Shown: positions 1-9,761, counted from the stretch's first letter. The stretch: DNA of 64,000 nucleotides from Roseiarcus sp036489975 (GCA_036489975.1 DASXES010000049.1:62001-126000); one strand, 5' to 3'. A program made the numbers and translations. Notes: a model not told the origin generated them from the sequence alone.

Positions 1-1
1 G

Positions 2-2119
2 GCCGACGCCTTCGAGATGCAACCCGAGCCGCTCGCCGCAGGCCTGATCGAATCGGATCTCGAACGCGCGCCAATGGGTGTGTCCGAAGCTCGGACGCCG
101 CCTGAGATTTCGCCCGACGCGGATGGAGAGCCGTCCGTCGCGCCGCTGTCGCAAGCGTTCGAGCCCGAAGCCGCGCCTCGGCCGGACGAGGTCGCAGCCG
201 AAAGCGAGGGCGCCGCGGAGCCTATCGAACCCGATCTCGAACCCGCGCCGATGGACCTGTCCGAAGCCGGCGGCACGCCTCAGTCGTTCCTCGATGCGGA
301 TCGGGACAGAGCCTCCGTGACGAGCGAGGTTCAGCCGCCGCCTGAGCGCACCGCCGAGATTTACGTCCTGCGGCATCCAGCGCCCATGCCCTCGTCCAAT
401 ATCGTTCCGATCCGCCCGGGCGCGCTTGACTCGTTGGCTCGGGAGATGGCGCTGAGCTTCCCCGCCGAGAGCGTCGAACTCAGCCGCAGCGAGCGCGACG
501 CATTCCGGGAAATCGCGCGCGCCCTCGTCGGCCGCGCTCCGGCCTCGCGCGAGGATCGCCCGGACGAACGGGCAGGCGCGGTCGACGCCGCCGAGCCGAA
601 GCGGGCCTGGGCAGGGGATCCTGGCGCCGACGGCGTTCAGGTTCAGCGCAATGCCGGGGCGATTGTCGACCGGCTGCCGGTCGGCGTCCTCATCGCCCGC
701 GACGGGCAAGCGCTCTACGCCAACCGCATGCTGCTGGATCTCGTCGGCTATCGCGATTTCGCAGAATTTCAGGCGGCGAACGCGCTTTCCGGAATGTTTC
801 GCGATCGCGACCCGCAGGCGATGCGCGCCGAGGATGCTGGCGCGGTCGCAATCGTGAGGGCGAACGGAGAGATCCTGTCGGTCGACGGCCACGCGCAGGT
901 GATCGCCTGGGACGGCGCGCCGGCGACGCTGATCGCGCTCAGGCGCTCGCTCGAGGCGGAGCTGAGGGCGAGACTGCGCGCCGCGGATGACGAGGCGCCG
1001 ACGCGCAGCGGCGCGGCGGGCGACCTCCAGGCGATGCTCGACCGGGCGACGGACGGCGCCGTCACGCTCGACTCGGCTGGGCGCATCCTGTCCCTGAACG
1101 AGCCCGCCGAGCGCCTGTTCGGCTACCACCAGAACGAGATCGCAGGCGAGAGCCTGTTGATGCTGCTCAGCCCCCAAAGCCATCCCGAGACGATGACGAG
1201 GCTCGAATCCCTGAGCCAGGGCGGTGAAGCCGAAGCCGCCTTCCGGCCGCTGCAGGTCGTCGGGCGCGACCGCGACGGCGCCTCCATTCCCTTGGCGCTG
1301 ACGCTGGCGCGCATCGGCCCCAGCGAAGCGCCGCAGTTTTGCGCGCTGGCGCGCGACCTGAGCCGCGAGCTCGAGGCCGAGAGGCGTCTCAACGCCGCGC
1401 GCGAAAGCGCCGAGGCCGCGAGCGCCGCCAAGACCGGTTTTCTCGCCCAGGTCAGCCATGAGATCCGCACGCCCTTGAACGCCATCCTGGGCTTTGCCGA
1501 CGTGATGCTGGAGGAGCGCTTCGGCCCGATCGGCAACGAGCGCTACAAGGACTACATCAAGGACATCCACGCTTCCGGCGCGCATGTGATGAGTCTCGCC
1601 GACGACCTGCTCGACTTAAGCAAGATCGAAGCGGGCAAGCTCGAGCTCGCCTTCGAATCCGTCGACGCCAACAGCGTCATTCGCGAATGCGTGTCGCTGA
1701 TGCAGCCACAGGCGGCGCGCGAGCGGGTCATCATGCGCGTCTCGCTGCACGACCGCCTGCCGCGCGTCATGGTCGACGAGCGCTCGCTCAAGCAGATCAT
1801 GCTGAACCTCATGTCGAACGCGGTGAAGTTCAACGAGCCGGGCGGGCAGGTGATCGTTTCGACCGCGATCGACGCGGCGGGCCAGGCGGTGATCCGGGTG
1901 CGCGACACTGGCGTCGGCATGAACGAGAGCGAAGTCGGTCTTGCGCTGACCCCGTTCAGCCAGGTTGCGAAGGACGGGGCCAAGGGCGGGGCCGGTCTCG
2001 GCCTGCCGCTGACCAAGGCGCTGGTCGAAGCCAACAAGGCCGAATTCTCGATCAAGAGCCGGCGCGAGCAGGGCACCCTGATCGAGATCGCCTTCCCCAA
2101 CATCCAGGCGGCGCAATAG
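2..2119 (+). CDS. PdhS/PleC-type PAS sensor histidine kinase, 5'-truncated by the window edge
   Basis: Sensor histidine kinase of the alphaproteobacterial PdhS/PleC/DivJ type; relatives phosphorylate single-domain regulators such as DivK in cell-cycle and polarity control. The frame is open to the left edge, so the true start is outside; numbering here is from the first visible ATG at 17. Residues 1-130 are acidic and Pro/Ala/Glu rich with an imperfect internal repeat. Two PAS-like regions follow (about 215-320, PVGVLIARDGQALYANRMLL; about 340-450, DGAVTLDSAGRILSLNEPAE). The HisKA helix carries the phospho-acceptor His481 in SHEIRTPLN, and the ATPase domain shows an N box (NLMSNAVKF), DTGVGMN and GAGLGLPLTKAL. 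No membrane segment is visible, so the visible part is probably cytosolic. The kinase identity is secure; the PdhS-like assignment rests on remembered similarity of the segment after the His (EERFGPIGNERY). Confidence 0.9.
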   Translation, partial: ADAFEMQPEPLAAGLIESDLERAPMGVSEARTPPEISPDADGEPSVAPLSQAFEPEAAPRPDEVAAESEGAAEPIEPDLEPAPMDLSEAGGTPQSFLDADRDRASVTSEVQPPPERTAEIYVLRHPAPMPSSNIVPIRPGALDSLAREMALSFPAESVELSRSERDAFREIARALVGRAPASREDRPDERAGAVDAAEPKRAWAGDPGADGVQVQRNAGAIVDRLPVGVLIARDGQALYANRMLLDLVGYRDFAEFQAANALSGMFRDRDPQAMRAEDAGAVAIVRANGEILSVDGHAQVIAWDGAPATLIALRRSLEAELRARLRAADDEAPTRSGAAGDLQAMLDRATDGAVTLDSAGRILSLNEPAERLFGYHQNEIAGESLLMLLSPQSHPETMTRLESLSQGGEAEAAFRPLQVVGRDRDGASIPLALTLARIGPSEAPQFCALARDLSRELEAERRLNAARESAEAASAAKTGFLAQVSHEIRTPLNAILGFADVMLEERFGPIGNERYKDYIKDIHASGAHVMSLADDLLDLSKIEAGKLELAFESVDANSVIRECVSLMQPQAARERVIMRVSLHDRLPRVMVDERSLKQIMLNLMSNAVKFNEPGGQVIVSTAIDAAGQAVIRVRDTGVGMNESEVGLALTPFSQVAKDGAKGGAGLGLPLTKALVEANKAEFSIKSRREQGTLIEIAFPNIQAAQ

Positions 2120-2345
2120 GCGGCTGTCGGCCTTCGGAACGGCGGCAAGGCGCTCCGGCGCCGGGCGCAAATGAGTCGCCCCCAAGCCGCCGCGGCGAGG
2201 CTGCGGGCTCGCCTAACCGCACTTTTACCGGCACGCCCCAATCTTTTCAGTGAGTTGGGACCCCGTTTAGTTCCGCCCTCAAATTTCGCTATTTTTTCCC
2301 GCGCGAGCGGGGGCAGACACCCATCCGCTCTTGTGGGCAGCGCAA

Positions 2346-2372
2346 GGGTATGATATCAATGATAGCGTACCC
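2346..2372. promoter_or_regulatory. Palindromic operator of the FitAB-like toxin-antitoxin operon
   Basis: A 27-bp near-perfect palindrome centred on 2359: outer arms GGGTA/TACCC and an inner perfect TATCA-A-TGATA. It lies 14 bp before the antitoxin start. FitA-type ribbon-helix-helix antitoxins bind inverted repeats containing GCTATCA/TGATAGC, and the right inner arm here reads TGATAGC. Autoregulation is inferred from this match and position. Confidence 0.7.
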
Positions 2373-2386
2373 TCCGGGAGCTACCC

Positions 2387-2623
2387 ATGCCAGATCTCCT
2401 GGTGCGCGGAGTGGACGACGAGATCGTCCGGGCGCTCAAGCAACGCGCGGGAGCGCACGGCCGCAGCGCCGAGGCTGAACATCGCGAAATCCTGAAGGCG
2501 GCGCTCCTGCACCCTCGCCGGCGCAGCTTTGCTGAGGTTCTGGCGTCCATGCCTGACGTCGGCGTCGACGCGGATTTCGAGCGGATAGAGGCGACCGGGC
2601 CGTCGCCTTATGTATTTGATTGA
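2387..2623 (+). CDS. FitA/VapB-like ribbon-helix-helix antitoxin
   Basis: A 78-residue antitoxin. The N terminus MPDLLVRGVDDEIVRALKQR followed by GRSAEAEHREILKAAL is the FitA/Arc-type ribbon-helix-helix, which dimerises, binds DNA and carries a C-terminal tail that plugs the active site of the toxin. Its stop overlaps the toxin start by 14 bp, the usual translationally coupled order. A GGGAG ribosome-binding site precedes the ATG. Expression is expected to be autorepressed through the palindrome just upstream. The call as type II antitoxin is strong; the exact subfamily name is less certain. Confidence 0.88.
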   Translation: MPDLLVRGVDDEIVRALKQRAGAHGRSAEAEHREILKAALLHPRRRSFAEVLASMPDVGVDADFERIEATGPSPYVFD

Positions 2624-3026
2624 CACCAACGTCATCAGCGAGGCCCGAAAGGGAGCCAGGGCCAATCGCGGCGTCGGCGCCTTTTTCGAGGCCGTCGCCG
2701 CCACCGGCGAGCCGGTGTTTCTTTCAGCCATTTCGCTCGGTGAACTTCGCCGCGGGGTCGAACTGATCCGTCGCCGCGGCGACGCCGAACAAGCGCGGCT
2801 GCTTGAGGCGTGGATGGGCGGGGTCGTCGAATCGTTTGGCGAACGCGTTCTCGCTTTCGATGCGGACGCGGCGCAGGTCTGGGGTCACCTGCGTGTTCCC
2901 GATCCAAGCCACGCGCTCGACAAACAGATCGCCGCCATCGCGCTGGTGAACGACCTCACGCTTGTCACCCGAAATCTCAGCGATTTCGTGGGCTCGGGCG
3001 TCAAGTTGACGAACCCTTTTGAGTGA
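2610..3026 (+). CDS. FitB/VapC-like PIN-domain ribonuclease toxin
   Basis: A 138-residue PIN-domain protein, the usual size for VapC/FitB toxins, which cleave RNA with a Mg2+/Mn2+ ion held by acidic residues. All four expected acids are visible: Asp5 (LIDTNV), Glu45 (SLGELRRG), Asp104 (ALDKQIAAIAL) and Asp125 (TRNLSDF), so the nuclease looks intact. It overlaps the antitoxin gene by 14 bp. Cellular target (often tRNA) cannot be read from the sequence. Confidence 0.9.
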   Translation: MYLIDTNVISEARKGARANRGVGAFFEAVAATGEPVFLSAISLGELRRGVELIRRRGDAEQARLLEAWMGGVVESFGERVLAFDADAAQVWGHLRVPDPSHALDKQIAAIALVNDLTLVTRNLSDFVGSGVKLTNPFE

Positions 3027-3216
3027 GCGTCAGTTCGCGTCACACCATTCCCGTCGTCGCCGAGTCGCTGAAGCCTTCCGCTCTTGAGTCTACGCGCGAC
3101 CCCCCCCGCCCCTTCCCGCCCGGGCTCGGCAACGACGCAGTCTCTCGAGGGGCTATGGCGAGGCCGGTCGCGCTAACGCCATCGATTCTGGCCAAATGCG
3201 GCCGGCTCTAACGGCA

Positions 3217-4116
3217 TTAGGCAAGCCGTGCCCGCAGCCGGGGGGCGGCGAAATCCAGCAGCATCCGCACCTTGAGCGGCGTCAATTCCTGCTGGCCATG
3301 GATGAGGCTGACCGGCGACGGCTCGGGCTCGTATTCGGCGAGCACGGTCTCGATGCGCCTGTCGAGGATCGCCTGCGCCGCCTGATAGGAGAGGACGCGC
3401 GTCACGCCGACGCCGGCGGCCGCCCCGTCGATCGCCGCTTCCGCGGTGTTGACCGAAAGGCGCGAGCGCACTGACGCGCGGATGTCGCGCTTCGATCTCG
3501 GGTCGCGGAAAGTCCAGTGCTCCGGGGACGAAAACTGGTCGAAGGTGACCGCGGTCATGGCGGCCAGATCCTCCGGCCGCTTCGGGACGCCGTGCGCGGC
3601 GAAATAGGCGGGACTGCCGCACACCACGCGGCGCACCGCGCCGACCCGGGTCGCCGCCAGGGCGCTATCAGCAAGCGCGCCAATGCGCAAAGCTATGTCG
3701 ATGTGATCGTCGATGAGGTGGAGATTGCGGTCGGAAAGCACCAGCCGCACGTTGATCTCGGGCCATTGCCTGAGAAACTCGGCGACGACCGGCAGAACAT
3801 GCAGGCGGCCAAAGACGATCGGCGCGGTGACGACGAGGTCGCCCCGGGGCGCGGCGCGTTCCCCCGAGGCCGCGCGCTCGGCCTCGCTCACCTCCTCCAG
3901 AATGCGTTTGGCTGCGGTGACATAGGTCACGCCTGAATCGGTGAGCGCGAGCTTGCGGGTCGAGCGAGTCAGGAGCCGGGTGTTCAGATGCGCTTCGAGT
4001 TCGGAAATCTTGCGGCTGATTGTCGGCAGCGGGACCCGAAGCTTGCGGCTGGCGGCGGACAGGCTGCCGGCCTCCACCACCGCGAGCAAAAGAGACATGG
4101 CTTCGAGGCGGTCCAT
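3217..4116 (-). CDS. LysR-family transcriptional regulator
   Basis: A 299-residue LysR-type regulator. The N-terminal winged helix is typical (MDRLEAMSLLLAVVEAGSLS, with SRKLRVPLPTISRKISELE as recognition helix), followed by a linker and a periplasmic-binding-protein-like effector domain. The start is placed at the ATG opening MDRLEAM; an upstream TTG in frame (4155) would add 13 residues not seen in the family. It is transcribed divergently from the PPOX-fold gene at 4229, the usual arrangement for a LysR regulator and its target, so that gene is the likely target. The ligand is unknown. Confidence 0.9.
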   Translation of the reverse strand: MDRLEAMSLLLAVVEAGSLSAASRKLRVPLPTISRKISELEAHLNTRLLTRSTRKLALTDSGVTYVTAAKRILEEVSEAERAASGERAAPRGDLVVTAPIVFGRLHVLPVVAEFLRQWPEINVRLVLSDRNLHLIDDHIDIALRIGALADSALAATRVGAVRRVVCGSPAYFAAHGVPKRPEDLAAMTAVTFDQFSSPEHWTFRDPRSKRDIRASVRSRLSVNTAEAAIDGAAAGVGVTRVLSYQAAQAILDRRIETVLAEYEPEPSPVSLIHGQQELTPLKVRMLLDFAAPRLRARLA

Positions 4117-4151
4117 ATTCCGTAAACTGAAATAGTCGGTTCCAAGAATAA

Positions 4152-4162
4152 GCAATTATTGC
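4152..4162. promoter_or_regulatory. Palindrome in the LysR/PPOX divergent promoter
   Basis: GCAAT-T-ATTGC, a perfect 11-bp palindrome in the 112-bp gap between the divergent LysR and PPOX-fold genes. Its position fits a LysR binding site, but it is short and the assignment is inference. Confidence 0.3.
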
Positions 4163-4228
4163 CTTGAACAAAAGACGCTATGTACCGCTTGCGCCAATTT
4201 TCCGCCGCGCCAACGCGGAGCTTCGCCC

Positions 4229-4855
4229 ATGGCTTATGATTATCTCGACCTCGCCTCGACGCCCGCCGTCCGCGCCGCGCAGGAAGCCAACGGCGCCGCC
4301 GAATATTGGGCCAGCTTCAAGGGCGACCGGAAGTCCGACCGCTTCACTGACGCCGAGGCGGCGTTCATCGCCGCGCGCGACAGCCTTTATATGGCGACCG
4401 TCTCGGAGAGCGGCTGGCCCTATGTGCAGCATCGCGGCGGGCCGCCCGGCTTCATCCACGTTCTCGACGAGCGAACGCTGGCGATCCCAGACTTTCGCGG
4501 CAACCGCCAGTATATCAGCGCTGGCAATCTTTCGGCCAACGACCGGGCCGCGCTGTTTCTGATGGACTATCGCCACCGGCGCCGGCTCAAGATCTATGCG
4601 CGCATCGAGGCGAGGGATCTTGCCGCCGATCCGGAATTGGCCGCCAATCTCAGCCTGCCGGACTACCGCGCCAAGGTCGAGCGCGGCCTCGTCATGCATC
4701 TCGTCGCGTTCGACTGGAACTGCCCGCAGCACATCACGCCTCGACTGAGCGAGGCCGAGCTTACGCCGGCGCTCGCGCCGTTGCGTGAGCGCCTCGAAAC
4801 CCTCGAGGCCGAAAATCAGGCGTTGCGCGCCAGGCTCGCGGCGAAAGCGGATTGA
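4229..4855 (+). CDS. Pyridoxamine 5'-phosphate oxidase-fold flavoprotein
   Basis: A 208-residue protein of the PPOX split beta-barrel family, which binds FMN, F420 or heme. Visible core: FIAARDSLYMATVSESGWPY, then RTLAIPDFRGNRQYISAGNL and ALFLMDYRHRRRLKIYARIE, as in the general-stress/oxidoreductase branch rather than true PdxH. The last 30 residues (LAPLRERLETLEAENQALRA) form a short coiled coil, perhaps for oligomerisation. It is divergent from a LysR gene and probably controlled by it. The substrate is not predictable. Confidence 0.82.
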   Translation: MAYDYLDLASTPAVRAAQEANGAAEYWASFKGDRKSDRFTDAEAAFIAARDSLYMATVSESGWPYVQHRGGPPGFIHVLDERTLAIPDFRGNRQYISAGNLSANDRAALFLMDYRHRRRLKIYARIEARDLAADPELAANLSLPDYRAKVERGLVMHLVAFDWNCPQHITPRLSEAELTPALAPLRERLETLEAENQALRARLAAKAD

Positions 4856-4911
4856 CCGGCGCCACTGGCGGGAGCGCCTTCGCGGGCGCCCATGAAAAAA
4901 TCCCCGCCCCA

Positions 4912-4938
4912 TGTCACAATGGAAGAGTCCCACTCGTC
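4912..4938 (+). promoter_or_regulatory. ECF41-type sigma promoter
   Basis: TGTCACA (4912-4918), exactly 16 bases, then CGTC (4935-4938). This equals the published ECF41 promoter consensus (TGTCACA-N16-CGTC). It lies 34 bp before the decarboxylase-like start and drives a pair whose second gene encodes an ECF41 sigma factor, so positive autoregulation is expected. Confidence 0.85.
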
Positions 4939-4972
4939 ATGTCGTCGAAGCCTCTCGATGAAGGAGATGACG

Positions 4973-5431
4973 ATGACCCCAAGATTGAACGCCTTCGCCG
5001 CCGCGCCGGCGCCGATGAGGTCCTGGCTCGACTTCACCCAGAGCCTCAAGCCGCTCGGGCTGGAAGCCAGTCTCATGGATCTCGTCGTGACCCGCGCTTC
5101 GCAGATCAACGGCTGCGCCTTCTGCCTCGACATGCACACCGCCGACGCGCGCAAGCGCGGCGAGACGGAGCAGCGCCTCTACCTGCTCGACGCGTGGCGC
5201 GATTCGCCTCTTTACAGCGAGCGTGAACGCGCGGCGCTGGCGTGGACCGAGGCCCTGACGCGATTGGCCGAGACGCGCGCTCCCGACAACGTCTATGAGG
5301 CGCTCAAGGTCCAGTTCAGCGATGAGGAGCAGGTGAAGCTCACGCTGCTCATTGTCGCGATCAATGGCTGGAACCGGATCCAGGTCGGCTTCCGCGCCGT
5401 CCATCCGGTTGAGCAGCGCCAGGCGGCGTGA
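4973..5431 (+). CDS. Carboxymuconolactone decarboxylase/AhpD-family protein of the ECF41 module
   Basis: A 152-residue AhpD-like protein. The redox motif is present: Cys48-x-x-Cys51 followed by His55 (NGCAFCLDMHTADARKRG), typical of alkylhydroperoxidase-like members. The start at 4973 is preferred because AAGGAG (4961-4966) sits six bases before it and because the ECF41 promoter at 4912-4938 excludes the upstream ATG at 4892. The gene is the hallmark partner of ECF41 sigma factors (carboxymuconolactone decarboxylase, oxidoreductase or epimerase) and its stop overlaps the sigma start (TGATG), so the two are co-translated. The physiological substrate of these proteins is unknown. Confidence 0.9.
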   Translation: MTPRLNAFAAAPAPMRSWLDFTQSLKPLGLEASLMDLVVTRASQINGCAFCLDMHTADARKRGETEQRLYLLDAWRDSPLYSERERAALAWTEALTRLAETRAPDNVYEALKVQFSDEEQVKLTLLIVAINGWNRIQVGFRAVHPVEQRQAA

Positions 5432-6306
5432 TGGCGCCGGCGCCGGGCGACGACGCGGCTGCAAGCTTCGATCCGCTGCGCCCGCGCCTGATCCGCATCG
5501 CCTATCGCATGCTGGGATCGGTCGCGGACGCGGAGGACGTGGCGCAGGACGCGTTCCTGCGCTGGCTCGACGCGGATCGCAGCGCCATTCGCGAACCGGA
5601 GGCCTATCTCCGCCGCGTCGTCACCCGCCTCTGCCTCGATCAGCTGAAGTCGGCGCGGCGGCGCCGCGAAACCTATATCGGGCCGTGGCTGCCGGAGCCG
5701 TTCGTCGACGCCGACGAGGACGAGATCGACGACGTCACGCTGCCCTTGATGATGGCGCTCGAGCGCCTGTCGCCGCTCGAGCGCGCGGCCTTCCTGCTGC
5801 ATGACGTGTTCGGCGTGGGCTTCGAGGAGGTGGCCGAGACGATCGGCCGCGAACCGACGACCTGCCGCCAGCTTGCCGCTCGCGCGCGCGCTCACGTGCG
5901 CGCCGCGCGGCCGCGCTTTCCCTTAAGCAAGGAGCGCGGGCTCGAGATCGCCGCGGCGTTCTATTCGGCGACCCGCAGCGGCGACATGGATCGCTTGCGC
6001 TCGCTGCTCACCGCCGACGTCGTCCTCTATTCCGACGGCGGCGGCAAGCGGCCCGCGGCGAAGCGGCCCCTGGTCGGGATCGACGATGTCATGCTGTTTC
6101 AGACCGCGATCGCGCGCAGGCTCGCTGGCACGACGCCGGCGCCGGTGCGCTACGGCTTCATCAACGGCCTGCCGGGCTTCGTCACCGAAGAGTTCGACGG
6201 GGTGCAGACGACCGCGCTCGAGATCGAGGACGGCCGCATCGCCGGCGTCTATGTCATGCGCAATCCCGACAAGCTGAGGCGCCTCGGGGCCGAGGCCCTG
6301 CACTGA
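5431..6306 (+). CDS. ECF41-group RNA polymerase sigma factor with C-terminal SnoaL-like domain
   Basis: A 291-residue extracytoplasmic-function sigma factor. Sigma-2 (IRIAYRMLGSVADAEDVAQD) and sigma-4 (ERLSPLERAAFLLHDVFG) are followed by a fused regulatory SnoaL-like domain of about 110 residues. All three signature motifs of group ECF41 are visible: WLPEP in the linker, DGGGK in the extension, and NPDKL close to the C terminus. Members lack a cognate anti-sigma factor and are controlled by the fused domain. ATG at 5431 overlaps the stop of the preceding gene; an in-frame GTG lies one codon earlier. The promoter at 4912-4938 suggests it transcribes its own operon. Confidence 0.95.
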   Translation: MAPAPGDDAAASFDPLRPRLIRIAYRMLGSVADAEDVAQDAFLRWLDADRSAIREPEAYLRRVVTRLCLDQLKSARRRRETYIGPWLPEPFVDADEDEIDDVTLPLMMALERLSPLERAAFLLHDVFGVGFEEVAETIGREPTTCRQLAARARAHVRAARPRFPLSKERGLEIAAAFYSATRSGDMDRLRSLLTADVVLYSDGGGKRPAAKRPLVGIDDVMLFQTAIARRLAGTTPAPVRYGFINGLPGFVTEEFDGVQTTALEIEDGRIAGVYVMRNPDKLRRLGAEALH

Positions 6307-6540
6307 AGGTCGGCTCCGCTTGAAGCAGGATGCGATCGGTTTAAATCGCCGGGGTGATCGCGAGCAACCGCAGGGTCAGAACCCAGTCGCCTGTTCCGCG
6401 AACGACCGCTCATTGCGAACCGCTCATCCGAGAAATAAGCGAACCTACTCGCCGTCGATCAACGTCTCCAACAGCAATTCCGATCAAGTGGGCGGCGATG
6501 GTCTTTGGTACGGGGTTCGCATGCTTCGTTGGGAACCGAT

Positions 6541-7395
6541 ATGGAAAGCGTTCGCAAAGCGCTGTGGTTTATGGAGGGCCGATTCGGAGGCGATATTTCG
6601 CTCGAAGAATTGTCTCAGTCCGCTGGAATATCCCGCTACCACTTCGCCCATGTGTTCGCGGCGGCGACCGGCCAGTCCGCGATGCGGTACATGCGCGGTC
6701 GGCGATTGAGCGAGGCAGCGCGCGTACTTGCGAACGGGGGCCCTGACATCCTGACCATCGCGCTGGATTTCGGCTATGGCTCCCACGAAGCTTTCACCCG
6801 GGCGTTTCGTGACCAATTCGGGATCACCCCCGAATCGGTTCGCGCGCAGCGCCATCTCAATAACCTCAATCTGGTGGAGGCAATCAAAATGGATGACCGT
6901 CCGGTCACGACTCTGGCGCCGCCGCGCGTCGAGCGACGCGGGTTGTTGCTAATCGCAGGACTTGGCGGAAAGTATTCCTCCGCCACCCACCAAAACATTC
7001 CGGCTTTGTGGCAGCGCTTTCAGCCTTATCTCGGCGACATCCCAGGGCAAGTTTTTGCGGGAGGGGGCGGCAAAGGAGGGCGGACGTTTGGCGTCTGCTA
7101 CAACATGGACGATGACTGTAACTTCGACTATCTCGCCGGGGTGGAGGTGTCCGGATTCTCCGACCTCCCCGCCGAATTTACACGATTGCGCATTTCGTCC
7201 CAGCGCTACGCCATATTTACGCACAGCGAACACGTTTCGACCATGCATAACGTCGAAATGACCATCTGGACAAAATGGCTCCCCGAGTCAGGCTGCGAGG
7301 CTGTTGATGCGCCTTACCTCGAATATTATGGCGAGGAATTTGACGGGCGAACCGGCCTGGGCGGTTACCAAATTTGGATTCCGATCAAGACATAG
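6541..7395 (+). CDS. AraC-family regulator with GyrI-like effector-binding domain
   Basis: A 284-residue regulator of the Rob/SoxS-like type with C-terminal effector domain. Residues 1-105 hold two helix-turn-helix units (ISLEELSQSAGISRYHFAHV; ILTIALDFGYGSHEAFTRAF) and the remainder (from about 120) is a GyrI/BmrR-like small-molecule-binding fold ending in YLEYYGEEFDG and GGYQIWIPI. Such proteins sense hydrophobic or cationic compounds and act on efflux or stress genes. Start at 6541 (MESVRKALWFMEG) fits the family; an in-frame start at 6505 is possible. Neighbours give no clear target. Confidence 0.88.
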   Translation: MESVRKALWFMEGRFGGDISLEELSQSAGISRYHFAHVFAAATGQSAMRYMRGRRLSEAARVLANGGPDILTIALDFGYGSHEAFTRAFRDQFGITPESVRAQRHLNNLNLVEAIKMDDRPVTTLAPPRVERRGLLLIAGLGGKYSSATHQNIPALWQRFQPYLGDIPGQVFAGGGGKGGRTFGVCYNMDDDCNFDYLAGVEVSGFSDLPAEFTRLRISSQRYAIFTHSEHVSTMHNVEMTIWTKWLPESGCEAVDAPYLEYYGEEFDGRTGLGGYQIWIPIKT

Positions 7396-7567
7396 CTTCG
7401 CACGATCGCGAACTTCGCTCCGCAGTCGAGATGGGTCCGACCGATTCGGGCCTTGACCGCAAGAACTCGAAACCTGCTAGCCTTCGGGCCATGCGGTCCT
7501 TGGATCCGCTTCGCCAACCGCGGGATAACGACCCAGGTTCGGCCCAATCGCAGTTAGGGCCAGCGGG

Positions 7568-8899
<1,332 letters not shown>

Positions 8900-8926
8900 C
8901 GTCTCTGGCCTCCCACGGTTATCGCC

Positions 8927-8952
8927 TAGCATCCATAATGTACCCATTGCTA
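8927..8952. promoter_or_regulatory. Inverted repeat TAGCA-N16-TGCTA over the mntH -10 region, candidate MntR site
   Basis: TAGCA (8927-8931) and TGCTA (8948-8952) flank and cover the mntH -10 hexamer. Position is right for repression by MntR, but the repeat does not match the enterobacterial MntR box and is short, so this is a guess from placement. Confidence 0.35.
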
Positions 8953-8964
8953 CGCCATAGTCAA
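8937..8964 (-). promoter_or_regulatory. mntH promoter
   Basis: On the minus strand: TTGACT (8964-8959), a 16-base spacer, and TACATT (8942-8937); CATTAT two bases on is an alternative -10. Transcription would begin near 8930, leaving about 30 bases before the GTG at 8899. Confidence 0.55.
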
Positions 8965-9032
8965 CAGGCTGCAAATGAGCGCAAGGGCTTGATGCTAGCC
9001 GCGCCCCCCGGCGCGCGCCCGGCGAGCCTCAG

Positions 9033-9060
9033 TTGCATTTTGCAGCCGAGGCTCTATAAT
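9033..9060 (+). promoter_or_regulatory. mntR promoter
   Basis: TTGCAT (9033-9038), 16-base spacer, perfect TATAAT (9055-9060). Transcription would start near 9067, 24 bases before the TTG start codon of mntR and just before its GGGGGGAG ribosome-binding site. Confidence 0.65.
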
Positions 9061-9090
9061 CACACTTCGACAGGGGGGAGCGAGGGCGAT

Positions 9091-9561
9091 TTGGCGAATG
9101 GGAAGCGCGCCGGAGAGCCGCAGTCCGCGCATGCGGGACTGGCGGCGGAGCCCGCGCAGGCCGACCGGTTCTCGAAGGCGCGCTCGGCGCGCTCGACCTC
9201 GATGCTCGAGGATTACACCGAACTCATCGCCGATCTGATCGCCGCTCAGGGCGAAGCCCGCACCACCGACATCGCCCGGCGGATGGGCGTCGCCCATCCC
9301 ACCGCCAGCAAGACCATCGCGCGCCTCAAGCGCGAGGGGCTGGCGCGCGCCAAGCCCTATCGCGGGATTTTCCTGACCGAAGCGGGCGAAGCGATGGCGA
9401 AACGGGTGCGTGAGCGCCACCGGCTGGTGGTCGACCTCCTGATCGCGGTGGGCGCGCCGCAGGAAGCGGCGGAGGCCGACGCCGAGGGCATCGAGCACTA
9501 TGTCTCCGCCGCGACGCTCTCGGCCTTCGAGGCCTTCCTGCGCGACCGCGGCGAGCCTTAG
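9091..9561 (+). CDS. mntR: MntR-type DtxR-family manganese-responsive regulator
   Basis: A 156-residue DtxR/MntR-family regulator that binds DNA when loaded with Mn2+. The core MLEDYTELIADLIAAQGEAR, RRMGVAHPTASKTIARLKRE and DAEGIEHYVSAATLSAF closely follow E. coli MntR, including the metal-ligand region RERHRLVVD and EGIEHYVS. Start assigned to TTG 9091, ten bases after GGGGGGAG (9073-9080), which gives the normal family length of about 155; earlier in-frame starts fall upstream of the promoter. It is divergent from mntH, its probable target. Confidence 0.9.
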   Translation: MANGKRAGEPQSAHAGLAAEPAQADRFSKARSARSTSMLEDYTELIADLIAAQGEARTTDIARRMGVAHPTASKTIARLKREGLARAKPYRGIFLTEAGEAMAKRVRERHRLVVDLLIAVGAPQEAAEADAEGIEHYVSAATLSAFEAFLRDRGEP

Positions 9562-9761
9562 CCGCCACGGCGGCAGCCGCACCGGTTTCGACCCTGAGCC
9601 GCTTTGAGATCGGCCCTATGAACGGGCGGTAAGCGCGAGAAAGCGGTCGACGAGGACCTGTGGGCGATCCTCAGCTGGATGATTGCCGGCGTGGGCGCGC
9701 CGTGGACGGTGGCAGACCTTCACGTCGAGTCGTCGTCAAACGATTCTCGATTGCCTATTCA

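Noticed and set aside
2270..2320. Possible terminator after the sensor kinase (CCCGC/GCGGG stem near 2300)
   Set aside because: The T run precedes rather than follows the stem on the coding strand, so it does not look like an intrinsic terminator.
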